NCBI GenBank assembly: GCA_902491515.1
Contig: CABUIC010000002.1
Coordinates: forward strand, 62,001 to 126,000
Origin: an uncultured Porphyromonadaceae bacterium
GTDB lineage: Bacteria; Bacteroidota; Bacteroidia; Bacteroidales; Muribaculaceae
Direction of reading: 5' to 3'
DNA length: 64,000 nt
Shown here: positions 52,119 through 61,117 of the stretch, piece by piece
How the letters are laid out: each line of letters starts with the position of its first letter
How positions within the stretch are numbered: position 1 is the first letter of the stretch
The notes under the pieces: model-generated
Told to the model about the DNA's origin: nothing
The model's database searches: none
What the model saw: the letters and a program-made list of their open reading frames with translations, nothing else
Position numbers and translations under genes: made by a program

Positions 52119-52889
52119 ATGCCAACACAGATAATACTTCAGGCCCGCACGGGATCGACCCGCCTTCCCAACAAGATGCTCATGCCCTTCCACGAGGGTA
52201 AAGGCATCCTCCAGATACTCCTCGAACGCATCCGCAGTGCCTTCCCGGAAGGATTTGACCGCATAACCGTAGCCACTACCACATCCCCGGGCGACGACCG
52301 AATCGCCGAGCTTTGCGCCGGGACTGGTTTCCGCTGCTTCCGCGGAAGTGAATCCGACGTTCTGGAACGATTCATCGGAGCGGCCGAAGAGGCCGGAGCG
52401 GACAAGATAATCCGCGTCTGCGCCGACAACGTGTTCCTTGACACGGCGGCCTTGCGCTCACTGTACGACAGAATTGAACGGGAAAATGCCGACTATGCAT
52501 CATTCCGTACATCCGCCGGAGTGCCGTCAATCAAGACCCACTACGGATTCTGGGCCGAAGGGGTGACTCTCAACGCGCTGCGCCGCGTGCGCAAAGCGAC
52601 AGACGAAGCCATCTACCATGAACACGTCACGAATTATATCTACACCCATCCCGAGGATTTCACAATAGATCTGCGCCCCATCTCTGATACTATCGAAGGA
52701 ATCGAGAACTATCCGGATCTCCGCCTCACAATCGACACCCGCGAGGATTTCGACATCAGTCGCGAAATCTACTCCGCCCTTTCTGAAGGCGGCAATGGAA
52801 TAAAGACCACAGACATCCTGAGCTATCTCGACGGACGCTCCGATTTATTCGCGAGGATGAGAACCGTCATAAACCAGAATACGAAATGA
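52119..52889 (+). CDS. Cytidylyltransferase family protein (SpsF/NeuA-like)
   Basis: 256 residues from ATG 52119 (MPTQIILQARTGSTRLPNKML, the family's nucleotide-binding start). The pattern ARTGSTRLPNKM, TVATTTSPGDDRI, CFRGSESDVLERF and RVCADNVFLD is that of cytidylyltransferases activating 3-deoxy-2-ketosugar acids, specifically the SpsF branch. With NeuB-like and KdsC-like neighbours it would make the CMP-activated nonulosonate. It overlaps the synthase gene by 4 bp. Confidence 0.88.
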   Translation: MPTQIILQARTGSTRLPNKMLMPFHEGKGILQILLERIRSAFPEGFDRITVATTTSPGDDRIAELCAGTGFRCFRGSESDVLERFIGAAEEAGADKIIRVCADNVFLDTAALRSLYDRIERENADYASFRTSAGVPSIKTHYGFWAEGVTLNALRRVRKATDEAIYHEHVTNYIYTHPEDFTIDLRPISDTIEGIENYPDLRLTIDTREDFDISREIYSALSEGGNGIKTTDILSYLDGRSDLFARMRTVINQNTK

Positions 52890-53926
52890 AACCCGTATAT
52901 ATAATCGGAGAAATCGGCCAGAACCACAACGGCAGCGTCGATATCGCCAAGCTCATCGTCGAACTGATTTCGCGTCCTGTCCGGGAAGAAGTGTTCGGCC
53001 TCGACCTCAAGGGGATGGATGCCGTGAAACTCACGAAACGCGACCTCGCCGAAGAGCTCACGGTGTCGCAAATGAACCGCCCCTACGACAACCCGAACTC
53101 CTTCGGCAAGACCTACGGAGAGCACCGCGCCTTCCTCGAACTTTCGGACGAGGAACATTTCGAAGTGTACAAATACGCCAAGTCATTGGGGCTGGACTTC
53201 GTGGAGACGCTATGCGCCATCGGGTGCCTGTCGATTTTCAAGCTCTTCACGCCCGACCGCCTGAAAGTCGCCAGCCGAGACCTCACCAATCTCCCCCTCC
53301 TCGCCGCCCTTGCCGAGACCGGACTCCCAATCATCCTCTCCACGGGCATGGCCGGAGTAAAAGAGCTCGACGACGCCCTCGCCGTCATCTCCCGCTACCA
53401 TTCCGACATTTCGATACTCCACTGCGTGTCGCAGTATCCCACCCACCCCGACAACCTCAACCTCCTCACAATCCCCTACCTCAAAAAACACTACGGACAG
53501 TACACAATAGGCTTCTCCGACCACACCATCGGCATCTCCGCCCCGTCGATTGCCGTCGGAATGGGCGCAGAAATCATCGAGAAGCACGTCACGATCGACC
53601 GGCGCATGAAAGGCACCGACCAGGCGGGATCTCTCGGCCCCGACGGCGTGAACCGCATGGTGCGCGACATACGCATCGCCGAACGCTGGCTCGGAACCGA
53701 AGACCTCTACATCGACCGCAGCGTGGGGGCCGCGAAAGAAAAGCTCGAACGCTCCATCGCTTCCCGCCGCGACATCGCCCCCGGCGAAATCATCACCGAG
53801 GCGGACATCCATATGCTCTCGCCGGGCGACGGCTTCAAGTGGGCCGAGCGCGAAACCGTAATCGGTCACCGCGCCGTCGCCCCCATACCGGCCAACGAAA
53901 TCATCTACAAAAACCTGATTGACTGA
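52886..53926 (+). CDS. Nonulosonate (sialic acid / KDN-type) synthase, NeuB/SpsE family
   Basis: 346 residues. The N-terminal TIM barrel begins IIGEIGQNHNGSVD and contains DAVKLTKRDL, FVETLCAIGCLS, ILSTGMAGVKELDDAL, HCVSQYPTHPDNLNL, GFSDHTIGISAPSIAVGMGAEIIEKHVTIDR and MKGTDQAGSLGPDGVNRMVRDIR. An antifreeze-like SAF domain closes the chain (SIASRRDIAPGEIITEADIHM). It condenses PEP with a hexose or aminohexose (phosphate). ATG overlap on both sides shows a tight operon. Confidence 0.93.
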   Translation: MKPVYIIGEIGQNHNGSVDIAKLIVELISRPVREEVFGLDLKGMDAVKLTKRDLAEELTVSQMNRPYDNPNSFGKTYGEHRAFLELSDEEHFEVYKYAKSLGLDFVETLCAIGCLSIFKLFTPDRLKVASRDLTNLPLLAALAETGLPIILSTGMAGVKELDDALAVISRYHSDISILHCVSQYPTHPDNLNLLTIPYLKKHYGQYTIGFSDHTIGISAPSIAVGMGAEIIEKHVTIDRRMKGTDQAGSLGPDGVNRMVRDIRIAERWLGTEDLYIDRSVGAAKEKLERSIASRRDIAPGEIITEADIHMLSPGDGFKWAERETVIGHRAVAPIPANEIIYKNLID

Positions 53927-54405
53927 TGAGTCTGCCCAAGTTAATTCTGACGGACATCGACGGCGTCTGGACCGACGGCGGGATGTACTACGACCAGACG
54001 GGCAACGAGTGGAAGAAATTCCACACCTACGACAGCGCCGGAGTGCTCTTCGCCCACCGCCGGGGCATCAAAGTCGGCATTATCACAGGCGAGGACACGG
54101 AAATCGTGGCGCGGCGTGCCCAGAAGCTCAAGGTGGACTACCTTTTTCAGGGAGCCGCCGACAAACTCGCTATCGCCCAAGGCCTCTGCCATGAACTCGG
54201 AATCACTCTCGCAGACGTAGCCTACATCGGCGACGACATCGGCGACGCAGCCCTCCTCAAAGCCGTCGGAACAGCCGGAGTTCCCTCCGGAGCTCCCGAA
54301 TACATCCGCCGACTCGCCACCCTACCCCTCGAAAAACGCGGCGGCGAAGGAGTCTTCCGCGAATTCGTCGAAAAACTCATAGGCGTCCCCGAAGAATACA
54401 TTTAA
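53926..54405 (+). CDS. KdsC-like HAD phosphatase
   Basis: 159 residues, the size of capless C0 HAD phosphatases. Motif I TDIDGVWTDG, motif II TGE, motif III Lys in AADKLAIA and motif IV YIGDDIGDAALL are intact. KdsC relatives dephosphorylate KDO-8-P or nonulosonate-9-P; B. thetaiotaomicron BT1713 is a KDN-9-phosphate phosphatase next to its synthase. The gene starts on the last base of the synthase stop, so nonulosonate-9-phosphate is the likely substrate here. Confidence 0.88.
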   Translation: MSLPKLILTDIDGVWTDGGMYYDQTGNEWKKFHTYDSAGVLFAHRRGIKVGIITGEDTEIVARRAQKLKVDYLFQGAADKLAIAQGLCHELGITLADVAYIGDDIGDAALLKAVGTAGVPSGAPEYIRRLATLPLEKRGGEGVFREFVEKLIGVPEEYI

Positions 54406-54412
54406 TAAGACC

Positions 54413-55444
54413 ATGGAGCCGAAAGTAGCCGTCATCGTCCCCGTCTACAATATGGAGCGCTATCTGCGCGAATGCCTTGACTCTCTTGTCGGACAGACCT
54501 TCAAGGACATAGAGATAATATGCTTCAACGACGCGTCGACAGACTCCAGCATTGACATCCTGCGCGAGTATGCTGCTCGTGACGAGCGATTCGTTATAAT
54601 CGACAGTCCGGTGAACATCAAGCAAGGCGGAGGCCGAAACGCCGGCATACGTGCCGCCCGCGCGCCATACATAATGTTCGTCGACCCCGACGACTGGGTA
54701 GAACCCGACTTCGTCGAAAAATACTACACCAAAGCCACTGCGGCCGACGCGGATATTGTTGTCGGTGACGAAATGGTTTTTAAAGATGGCAAAGTAACTT
54801 ATAGTACTCTTATTGCAAAAGACCTTGGAAGCGATGTAGAATATATCAAACGTGAAAGGCTTAAATTCCCTCTTCATATTTTTATATGTATTTATAACAA
54901 GAATCTTTTTTTTGACAACGATTTATTTTTCCCAGAAAACATCCAATTAGGTGAAGACAACGCAATTTCGGCGTCTCTATTTTTGGCCGCCAAGAAAATT
55001 GTCAAAATTGATTCAGCCCATTATTATTATCGTATTCACTCGTCCTCTTCCTGTCACACTACAGATTCAAGAAGAATTAATTGGCAACTAACGACAGCCC
55101 TTTGTGCGTTGCACAACTTAAGGCGAATGGATAGTGACAATAAATTCTATCTCGAAATCACTCAACATTTTATTAAGCTATATTTCGCAAATCCGATACA
55201 AGAGATTTCAACATTTTATCCAAAAAGCGATATTTCTACAATATCTCAAATTATTTCGGGGGTTACAAAATATGTCACCGAATCGGAATTAATAGCTTAT
55301 ATAAATGCCCAACCTCGTGCAACGCGCTATTTTCAGAAAACGGTACTAAAATCACCATATTGGGGTGTCAGACTTTATAAGGCTCTTTCATTAATTCAGA
55401 ACATCAGAGCGAGAGCCTATAACTTGCTTTACCACAAGAGATAA
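54413..55444 (+). CDS. Glycosyltransferase family 2
   Basis: 343 residues. The GT-A start VAVIVPVYNMERYLRECLDSLVGQTFKDIEIICFNDASTDSS and DPDDW (DxD-type metal site at about 93) are clear. The C-terminal half (FPENIQLGEDNAIS..., YYYRIHSSSS) matches capsule GT2 enzymes. From about 54780 the base composition falls from GC-rich to strongly AT-rich within the gene. Start 7 bp after the phosphatase. Confidence 0.92.
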   Translation: MEPKVAVIVPVYNMERYLRECLDSLVGQTFKDIEIICFNDASTDSSIDILREYAARDERFVIIDSPVNIKQGGGRNAGIRAARAPYIMFVDPDDWVEPDFVEKYYTKATAADADIVVGDEMVFKDGKVTYSTLIAKDLGSDVEYIKRERLKFPLHIFICIYNKNLFFDNDLFFPENIQLGEDNAISASLFLAAKKIVKIDSAHYYYRIHSSSSCHTTDSRRINWQLTTALCALHNLRRMDSDNKFYLEITQHFIKLYFANPIQEISTFYPKSDISTISQIISGVTKYVTESELIAYINAQPRATRYFQKTVLKSPYWGVRLYKALSLIQNIRARAYNLLYHKR

Positions 55445-55660
55445 ATTAAAGATTTCATATAGAAGTTGTTTCAACTAATTGATAAATGTTAAAACGTCTG
55501 GATGGACGGTTTCAAAGCAGTACTTGTTCGCTTCGACACCACCATATCCAGTTTGAAGGGCTGGAACTTCCTTGCATTCCTTGTTATTTTTCTTAAAAAA
55601 TTTCACAATTCACAAAAGTAGAAACAACTTCATAGATATTGACTAAGATTAAGTAATTAT
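55445..55660. other. Non-coding gap holding a small inverted-repeat element
   Basis: GAAGTTGTTT at 55462-55471 and its exact reverse complement at 55622-55631 bound a 170-bp AT-rich segment. On the minus strand a short open frame inside (about 45 codons, with PALQTGYGGVEANKYCFE) looks like a gene fragment. Probably a decayed or miniature mobile element; family unknown. Confidence 0.45.
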
Positions 55661-57502
55661 ATGCCCGTTAATTGTCTTTCAAAAGAAGAATGTTGCGGAT
55701 GCAACGCTTGCGGAGACGTTTGTCCCACAAACGCGATAAGCTTCAAAACCGATATCGAAGGGTTCTGGTATCCAGAGATTGACGCAGGAATGTGTATCAA
55801 CTGCGAGCTATGCACAAAAATTTGTCCTGAGATCAATATTTCCGCCCTGAAAAAAAATGATTTCCCACAACCGTCGTCGGCAGTTGCGGCCATAAACCGC
55901 AACATGACAGAGCGGTGGAACAGTACGTCTGGGGGTATATTCAGCGTATTCGCCAACAAGATATATGAAGAAAGAGGATATGTCGGCGGTGCTGTTTATA
56001 ACGATGATTTCAGCGTAAGCAATTTTATTTCCAACAATCCGGCTGATCTCAAAAGGCTTAGAAGTTCAAAATATCTTCAAAGCAATGCCGAGGGAGTTTA
56101 CAAAAAGATATTAGCGCTTCTTAAATCCGGCGAACGTGTGCTCGCCTGCGGCACACCCTGCCAAATGGCGGCCCTGAGGCGTTTCCTGCGCAAGGACTAT
56201 GAGAATCTCATAATCGTGGATTTCCTTTGCAGAGGAGTCAATTCGCCCAAGGTATACCGAAAATATCTCGATAGCCTTGAACGGCGGTATGGAAGCAAAA
56301 TTGTGGACATAAAGGCAAAGAACAAGGAACTTGGCTGGCGCAACCTTACCAGGAAGGTGACTTTCGAGGACGGCCAGACCTACTACGGCGTACTGATGGA
56401 GGACGACTTCCGCCGAGGATACCACACGAACGTCTATTGCCGTCCTTCATGCTATAAATGCGAGTTCAAGGGATTTCCCCGTATAGCAGATATTTCAATC
56501 GGCGACTTCTGGGGTATCGAAAAATACGCCCCGAATCTCGACAACAACATCGGGACATCTCTTGTGCTGATTAATTCGGAAAGAGGGCGCCGATTCTACG
56601 AGAGTGTCCGGGATAGAATAGAGGCAGTCGAACTGCCGCTATCAGCTGCTTTCGGGGGAAACATCGCCCTCTTCAAATCAATTGAAGCGCCCAAAATCGA
56701 CAGGGAATCCTTTTTCAAAGATCTTGATAGGGGGACTTTCGATGATGTCGTAAGCAAATATTTTCCACAGAAAACAACAGAAGCCTCACGCCGTAGCAGA
56801 TTACGAAATTTTATTTCTATAACGAAAGAACTCATCAGCAGATGGGGCTGGAATATATCGGCCATACGCCGCTTCTACAAGCTGAACCGGCGTCCTTACA
56901 GTCAGGTTTCCCTCGAACCGCGCTGTCTTTTCTATCCCGAACCGGGAACTGTATTCGACATTGACCCGTCGGCAAAGATCAATCTGCGTTCATCAATCCG
57001 CATAGGGGCCTGCCCGATAAAGGGGTTACGTTTACCAGGATGTCTGAAGATGGGAAAAGGTACGACTCTGAATGTATTGGGAGGGCCTCGCGACAGGTAC
57101 GGGCGCGCCAATGAGACGTATACGATAAAAAACGGCTGTTATATAGAAATAGTCAACGGTGGCACGCTGACGTTCCACACGGGAGCCGCCAATGTAGGAC
57201 TAACCATAATGTGCTCAAATTCCATTACGATAGGGGCTGGTGTTCGCATAGGGCGAAATGTTTCTATCAGGGACTGGAACGGTCAGCACGTGATAGTGTC
57301 ACCGTCGTATAAAAACGAAGCTCCGGTCGATATCGGGGACAGAGTGTGGCTGTGCTCGGGTTGTATGATAATGCCGGGAGTGACGATAGGAGAAGGCTCG
57401 GTGGTAGGAGCCAATGCGGTTGTAACGAGGGATGTCCCTGCGCGGTCACTGGTAGTGGGCTCTCCAGCAAAAGTTGTAAAATCCGATATTGAATGGTATT
57501 GA
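55661..57502 (+). CDS. 4Fe-4S/FrhB-type oxidoreductase fused to a hexapeptide acyltransferase
   Basis: 613 residues. Two ferredoxin-type cysteine clusters (CCGCNACGDVCP, 11-22; CINCELCTKICP, 45-56) begin the chain, followed by coenzyme F420 hydrogenase beta-subunit N- and C-domains (VGGAVYNDDF, CGTPCQMAALRRFL, DFLCRGVNSPKVYRKYLDSLE, YKCEFKGFPRIADISIGDFWG). From about residue 425 a left-handed beta-helix acyltransferase follows (ITIGAGVRIGRNVSIRD, DRVWLCSGCMIMPGVTIGEGSVVGANAVVTRDV). In polysaccharide loci the two parts are often neighbouring genes. FrhB-like proteins there are of unclear redox function. Confidence 0.9.
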   Translation: MPVNCLSKEECCGCNACGDVCPTNAISFKTDIEGFWYPEIDAGMCINCELCTKICPEINISALKKNDFPQPSSAVAAINRNMTERWNSTSGGIFSVFANKIYEERGYVGGAVYNDDFSVSNFISNNPADLKRLRSSKYLQSNAEGVYKKILALLKSGERVLACGTPCQMAALRRFLRKDYENLIIVDFLCRGVNSPKVYRKYLDSLERRYGSKIVDIKAKNKELGWRNLTRKVTFEDGQTYYGVLMEDDFRRGYHTNVYCRPSCYKCEFKGFPRIADISIGDFWGIEKYAPNLDNNIGTSLVLINSERGRRFYESVRDRIEAVELPLSAAFGGNIALFKSIEAPKIDRESFFKDLDRGTFDDVVSKYFPQKTTEASRRSRLRNFISITKELISRWGWNISAIRRFYKLNRRPYSQVSLEPRCLFYPEPGTVFDIDPSAKINLRSSIRIGACPIKGLRLPGCLKMGKGTTLNVLGGPRDRYGRANETYTIKNGCYIEIVNGGTLTFHTGAANVGLTIMCSNSITIGAGVRIGRNVSIRDWNGQHVIVSPSYKNEAPVDIGDRVWLCSGCMIMPGVTIGEGSVVGANAVVTRDVPARSLVVGSPAKVVKSDIEWY

Positions 57503-57513
57503 ACGAAAATTAT

Positions 57514-58443
57514 ATGATCTCAATTCCTAATTTTACCCTAAATAATGGAAATTCTATCCCTCAGATAGCTTTTGGACCCGGCATATTACGCTACAAAATA
57601 AGTTATCCGCTTCATCGCTACACTCCTAACGGCATTCTGAGACGATTAATAAACCGTTTTTATACACTTCCCAGTCAGGACCGCTGTTATATCCACTCCA
57701 TAAACTCGGCCATAAACAACGGCTTCAGGCTGATAGATTATTCCGAGACATATGGGCATTATGATTTAGTAAAGAAAGCGATAAGCGCATCAGGGGTAAA
57801 ACGTGAGGATTTATTCTTCACGACGCGAGTGGGTAACCGACTCCAGGACCGCGGGCGCAAGGCAATCCGCGAGTCTTTTTTTAAAGGTCTCAAAGAGCTT
57901 GAAATGGATTATGTGGATTTGCTACAGTTCCACTGGCCCGTAACGGGGAAATTCGTTGATACCTGGCAGGAGATGACGGGCCTTCAGAAAGAGGGCTATG
58001 TTCGCAACATCGGCGTAGCGAACTGCCATCAGCATCACCTTGAAGCAATCTACGAATCAAGTGGCGTCTGGCCTTCGGTCAATCAGTTCGAGATTCATCC
58101 CTTGTTCACACAAAAGCCTCTGCTGAAATACTGCCAGGAGCGAGGAATTGTAGTGGAAGCCTATACACCAATAGCTCGCTATGACGACCGCCTTGTGCGT
58201 CTGCCTCTCGTGAAGAATATAGCAGAGAAGTATGGCAAGAGCATAGTGCAGGTTATTCTGCGCTGGCACGTGCAGAACGGCGTGATACCAGTAGTGCGGG
58301 CTATGTCGGCAAAGCATCAGCAGGAAAACCTTGATATTTTCGATTTCGCGCTGACGCCAGAAGAGATGGCGGCAATTGAGTCTGTAAACATCAATTCGCG
58401 GCTGCGCTACGATCCCGACAACTGCGATTTCAATATTCTCTGA
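57514..58443 (+). CDS. Aldo/keto reductase-fold protein in the glycan locus (catalytic Lys replaced)
   Basis: 309 residues from ATG 57514 (an ATG at 57493 would overlap the previous gene). The (beta/alpha)8 family motifs are GFRLIDYSETYGHYDLV (Asp75, Tyr80), DLLQFHWPV (His140), IGVANCHQHHL and VNQFEIHPLF. The residue aligned with the catalytic Lys (usually TTKVW or TTKLW) is Arg105 (FFTTRVGN). About 25 extra residues lie after the first strand (30-55). It may use an altered mechanism or be a binding protein. ATGA overlap with the flippase gene. Confidence 0.85.
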   Translation: MISIPNFTLNNGNSIPQIAFGPGILRYKISYPLHRYTPNGILRRLINRFYTLPSQDRCYIHSINSAINNGFRLIDYSETYGHYDLVKKAISASGVKREDLFFTTRVGNRLQDRGRKAIRESFFKGLKELEMDYVDLLQFHWPVTGKFVDTWQEMTGLQKEGYVRNIGVANCHQHHLEAIYESSGVWPSVNQFEIHPLFTQKPLLKYCQERGIVVEAYTPIARYDDRLVRLPLVKNIAEKYGKSIVQVILRWHVQNGVIPVVRAMSAKHQQENLDIFDFALTPEEMAAIESVNINSRLRYDPDNCDFNIL

Positions 58444-59993
58444 TGGCTGAAAAAGTAGACAAAAGGCTCATTGCCAAGAATACAGTATTCCTGTATATCA
58501 GGATGTTTGTAAGCATGGCAATCGGGTTCTTCACTTCGCGCATCACCCTTGAATATCTGGGAGTTACTGATTATGGCGTATATCAGTCAGTCGGAGGTAT
58601 TGTCGGGCTGGTATCTTTCGTAAATTCAGCAATCACCACAGGAATTTCACGGTTCATAACCTTTTCGATAGGCGAGGGTAATCTGGAGAAAAGCCGTCGG
58701 CTCTTCTCGACTATACTTTCCACTCAGTTAGTCTTCATAGCAATTCTGGTGATAATAGCAGAAACAGTCGGTCTTTGGTTTGTAAAGCATAAGCTTGTTA
58801 TTCCCGAAGCAACAATGTCGGCAGCGGTGTTCACTTATCATCTTTCAGTGTTTACTATGGCTCTGAGTATGTTAGCAAATCCATTCAATGCGATGATAGT
58901 AGCTCACGAGCATATGAAGATATATGCCTACATCAGTCTTGCTCAGTCCTTTTCCATCCTTGGAGCAGCGTATCTTCTGACGGTTACTCCAACCGGACGC
59001 TTGTACCTTTACTCTTCGTTGCTCTTTTTAATCACTGTTTGCGCTTTGGCGTACCAGATTTATTACAGCCAAAAGCATTTTAAGGAAACGAGTTTCAAAC
59101 CCATTTTCGACAGAATGATTGTCCGGGAAGTTGCTGGTTTTTCGGGCTGGAGCCTGATAGCGGCGTTGAGTATGGCACTCAACAATCAGGGAATTCTGGT
59201 ACTTCTCAACATGTTTTTTACGCCGGCGGTTGTTGCAGCAAGAGCCGTATCCCTCACAGTCAACGGCTCGGTAAACAGCCTCGTGGGGAATTTCCGCGCG
59301 GCGATGAACCCTCAGATAGTCAAACAATACGCGGCAGGGAACTATGACGTGTCGAAAAATCTGTTGTTGAACTCCACAAAATTCAGCTTTTTTCTTTTGC
59401 TGATATTGGTGGTGCCTGTTTTTTATATGGCCGACCCTTTGCTTGAGATATGGCTGAAAGAAGTACCTGAATATTCCGGTATATTTTTAAAACTCGTAAT
59501 CATCCAAAGCCTATTTCAGATTTTTGACACCTCTTTTTATATGGCTTTGTACGCAAAAGGCCAACTGAGGGAGAATGCACTGATTTCTCCTGTAATGGGT
59601 CTGATGTGTTTCCCGATAGTATATATATTGTTCAAGAACGGGGCATCGCCCGTGGCACTTTCGTGGGTGTTTCTCGTATTCTACGGTATCTTGGGAGTGA
59701 TTGTCAAACCAATTCTGATAATACAGATAGTCAATTACAAATGGTCCGAAATATTTCCGGTATTGATGATTTGTTTGACAACTTCCTTATTGTCGTTTGC
59801 ATCGGGCTATTTTATAACGAAGGCCACCTATACTCCGACATTCTGGGGATTTCTTCTAACGTCGTTTCTGAGTTTCTCAGCTTCTGTAATAATAGTCTTT
59901 TTTGTCGGGCTTAACAAGAACTTACGTTCAATGCTCATAACTAAGATACTATCATTCTTCAAGAAAAACAAAGCAATCGGATTGATCTCATGA
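58443..59993 (+). CDS. Polysaccharide flippase (Wzx/MATE-like)
   Basis: 516 residues with about 14 hydrophobic helices. VTDYGVYQSVGGIVGLVSFVNSAITTGISRFITFSIGEG near the N-terminus is typical of the polysaccharide biosynthesis exporter family in Bacteroidetes. It would flip lipid-linked repeat units across the inner membrane. Its start overlaps the aldo/keto reductase stop and its end overlaps the pyruvyl transferase by 4 bp. Confidence 0.9.
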   Translation: MAEKVDKRLIAKNTVFLYIRMFVSMAIGFFTSRITLEYLGVTDYGVYQSVGGIVGLVSFVNSAITTGISRFITFSIGEGNLEKSRRLFSTILSTQLVFIAILVIIAETVGLWFVKHKLVIPEATMSAAVFTYHLSVFTMALSMLANPFNAMIVAHEHMKIYAYISLAQSFSILGAAYLLTVTPTGRLYLYSSLLFLITVCALAYQIYYSQKHFKETSFKPIFDRMIVREVAGFSGWSLIAALSMALNNQGILVLLNMFFTPAVVAARAVSLTVNGSVNSLVGNFRAAMNPQIVKQYAAGNYDVSKNLLLNSTKFSFFLLLILVVPVFYMADPLLEIWLKEVPEYSGIFLKLVIIQSLFQIFDTSFYMALYAKGQLRENALISPVMGLMCFPIVYILFKNGASPVALSWVFLVFYGILGVIVKPILIIQIVNYKWSEIFPVLMICLTTSLLSFASGYFITKATYTPTFWGFLLTSFLSFSASVIIVFFVGLNKNLRSMLITKILSFFKKNKAIGLIS

Positions 59994-61114
59994 AAATCGG
60001 CATACTAACTCAACCTTTAGGACATAACTACGGTGGGATTCTGCAGAATTTCGCGTTACAGACTGTACTTGAACGTACGGGACATCGCGTTGTAACCCTC
60101 GATTACACGGCAAATTCGCTGAAGAAAGCTTTCATAATCAACAGTTATGCCATTGCCGCTTATATTATAAAACACCTTGTTTTTCATCCTACGCGGCGTT
60201 ACAACCAGTTACCTTGGCGAAACCGGTACAGCCAAATGAATCGCTTTATAAAAAAGCATCTCCATATCTTAAAATCCCGTCACGGATTAAATGATGAAAC
60301 TGTCAGGCTTTTTAATCTCGACGGGGTTGTTGTCGGAAGTGATCAAGTGTGGCGCCCACGTTATAACAGAACGTCTCTTCCATGGATGTTCTGCAGTTTT
60401 CTGAATGACGGTTCACAATTGCCAGTCGTAGCATACGCCGCCTCCTTTGGAGTCGGAGAATGGGAGTACACTCCCGAGCAGACCGAGATGGCCCGGCGCA
60501 ACATCAAGCGTTTCAAGGCCGTTTCCGTCCGTGAGGCATCGGGAGTGGAACTTTGCCGCGAACATCTCGGTGCGGAAGCAGTCCATGTGCTTGACCCCAC
60601 TCTTCTGTTGGACCAAGCCGACTATATGGCCCTTGTCCCGAAGAATACTCTTGCGCGGGTGCCAGAGGGATGCGTGGGAGTGTATATCCTCGACCTCACT
60701 GAGCGCAAAAAAGCAATCGTGGACGCAGTATGCCGCATTCTTGGCAAACGTGCCGTTTATTTCGGTTGCCCCGCGGAAGGGAGCGACAAATATCCGTCAG
60801 TAGAAAGCTGGCTGGCCCACTTCGACCGCGCAGACTTCATCGTCACCGATTCCTTCCACGGAACGGCCTTCTCCATCAACTTCCAACGACCCTTCCTCTC
60901 GATAGTCAACCCGAACCGCGGCGCCGACCGCTTCACCTCCCTGCTCGACTCAGTCGGATTGCAGGAACGGCTGATAAGCGAGGACGGCACTATGTCCGCC
61001 TTGGGGGCTCTCGCCAGGAGATCAATAGATTGGGGCGCGGTCAACAACCGTCTCAACCAATTGCGCAAACATTCGATGGAATTTCTCGAAGGAGCTCTAC
61101 TTAAACCTCAATAG
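59990..61114 (+). CDS. Polysaccharide pyruvyl transferase family protein
   Basis: 374 residues. N-terminal GILTQPLGHNYGGILQNFALQ, the mid-chain VVGSDQVWRPRYN and C-terminal FIVTDSFHGTAFSINFQRPFLSI are hallmarks of this GT-B-like family, which adds ketal-linked pyruvate from PEP to glycan sugars. The 5' half is AT-richer than the 3' half. The next gene starts 3 bp after its stop. Confidence 0.92.
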   Translation: MKIGILTQPLGHNYGGILQNFALQTVLERTGHRVVTLDYTANSLKKAFIINSYAIAAYIIKHLVFHPTRRYNQLPWRNRYSQMNRFIKKHLHILKSRHGLNDETVRLFNLDGVVVGSDQVWRPRYNRTSLPWMFCSFLNDGSQLPVVAYAASFGVGEWEYTPEQTEMARRNIKRFKAVSVREASGVELCREHLGAEAVHVLDPTLLLDQADYMALVPKNTLARVPEGCVGVYILDLTERKKAIVDAVCRILGKRAVYFGCPAEGSDKYPSVESWLAHFDRADFIVTDSFHGTAFSINFQRPFLSIVNPNRGADRFTSLLDSVGLQERLISEDGTMSALGALARRSIDWGAVNNRLNQLRKHSMEFLEGALLKPQ

Positions 61115-61117
61115 AAA

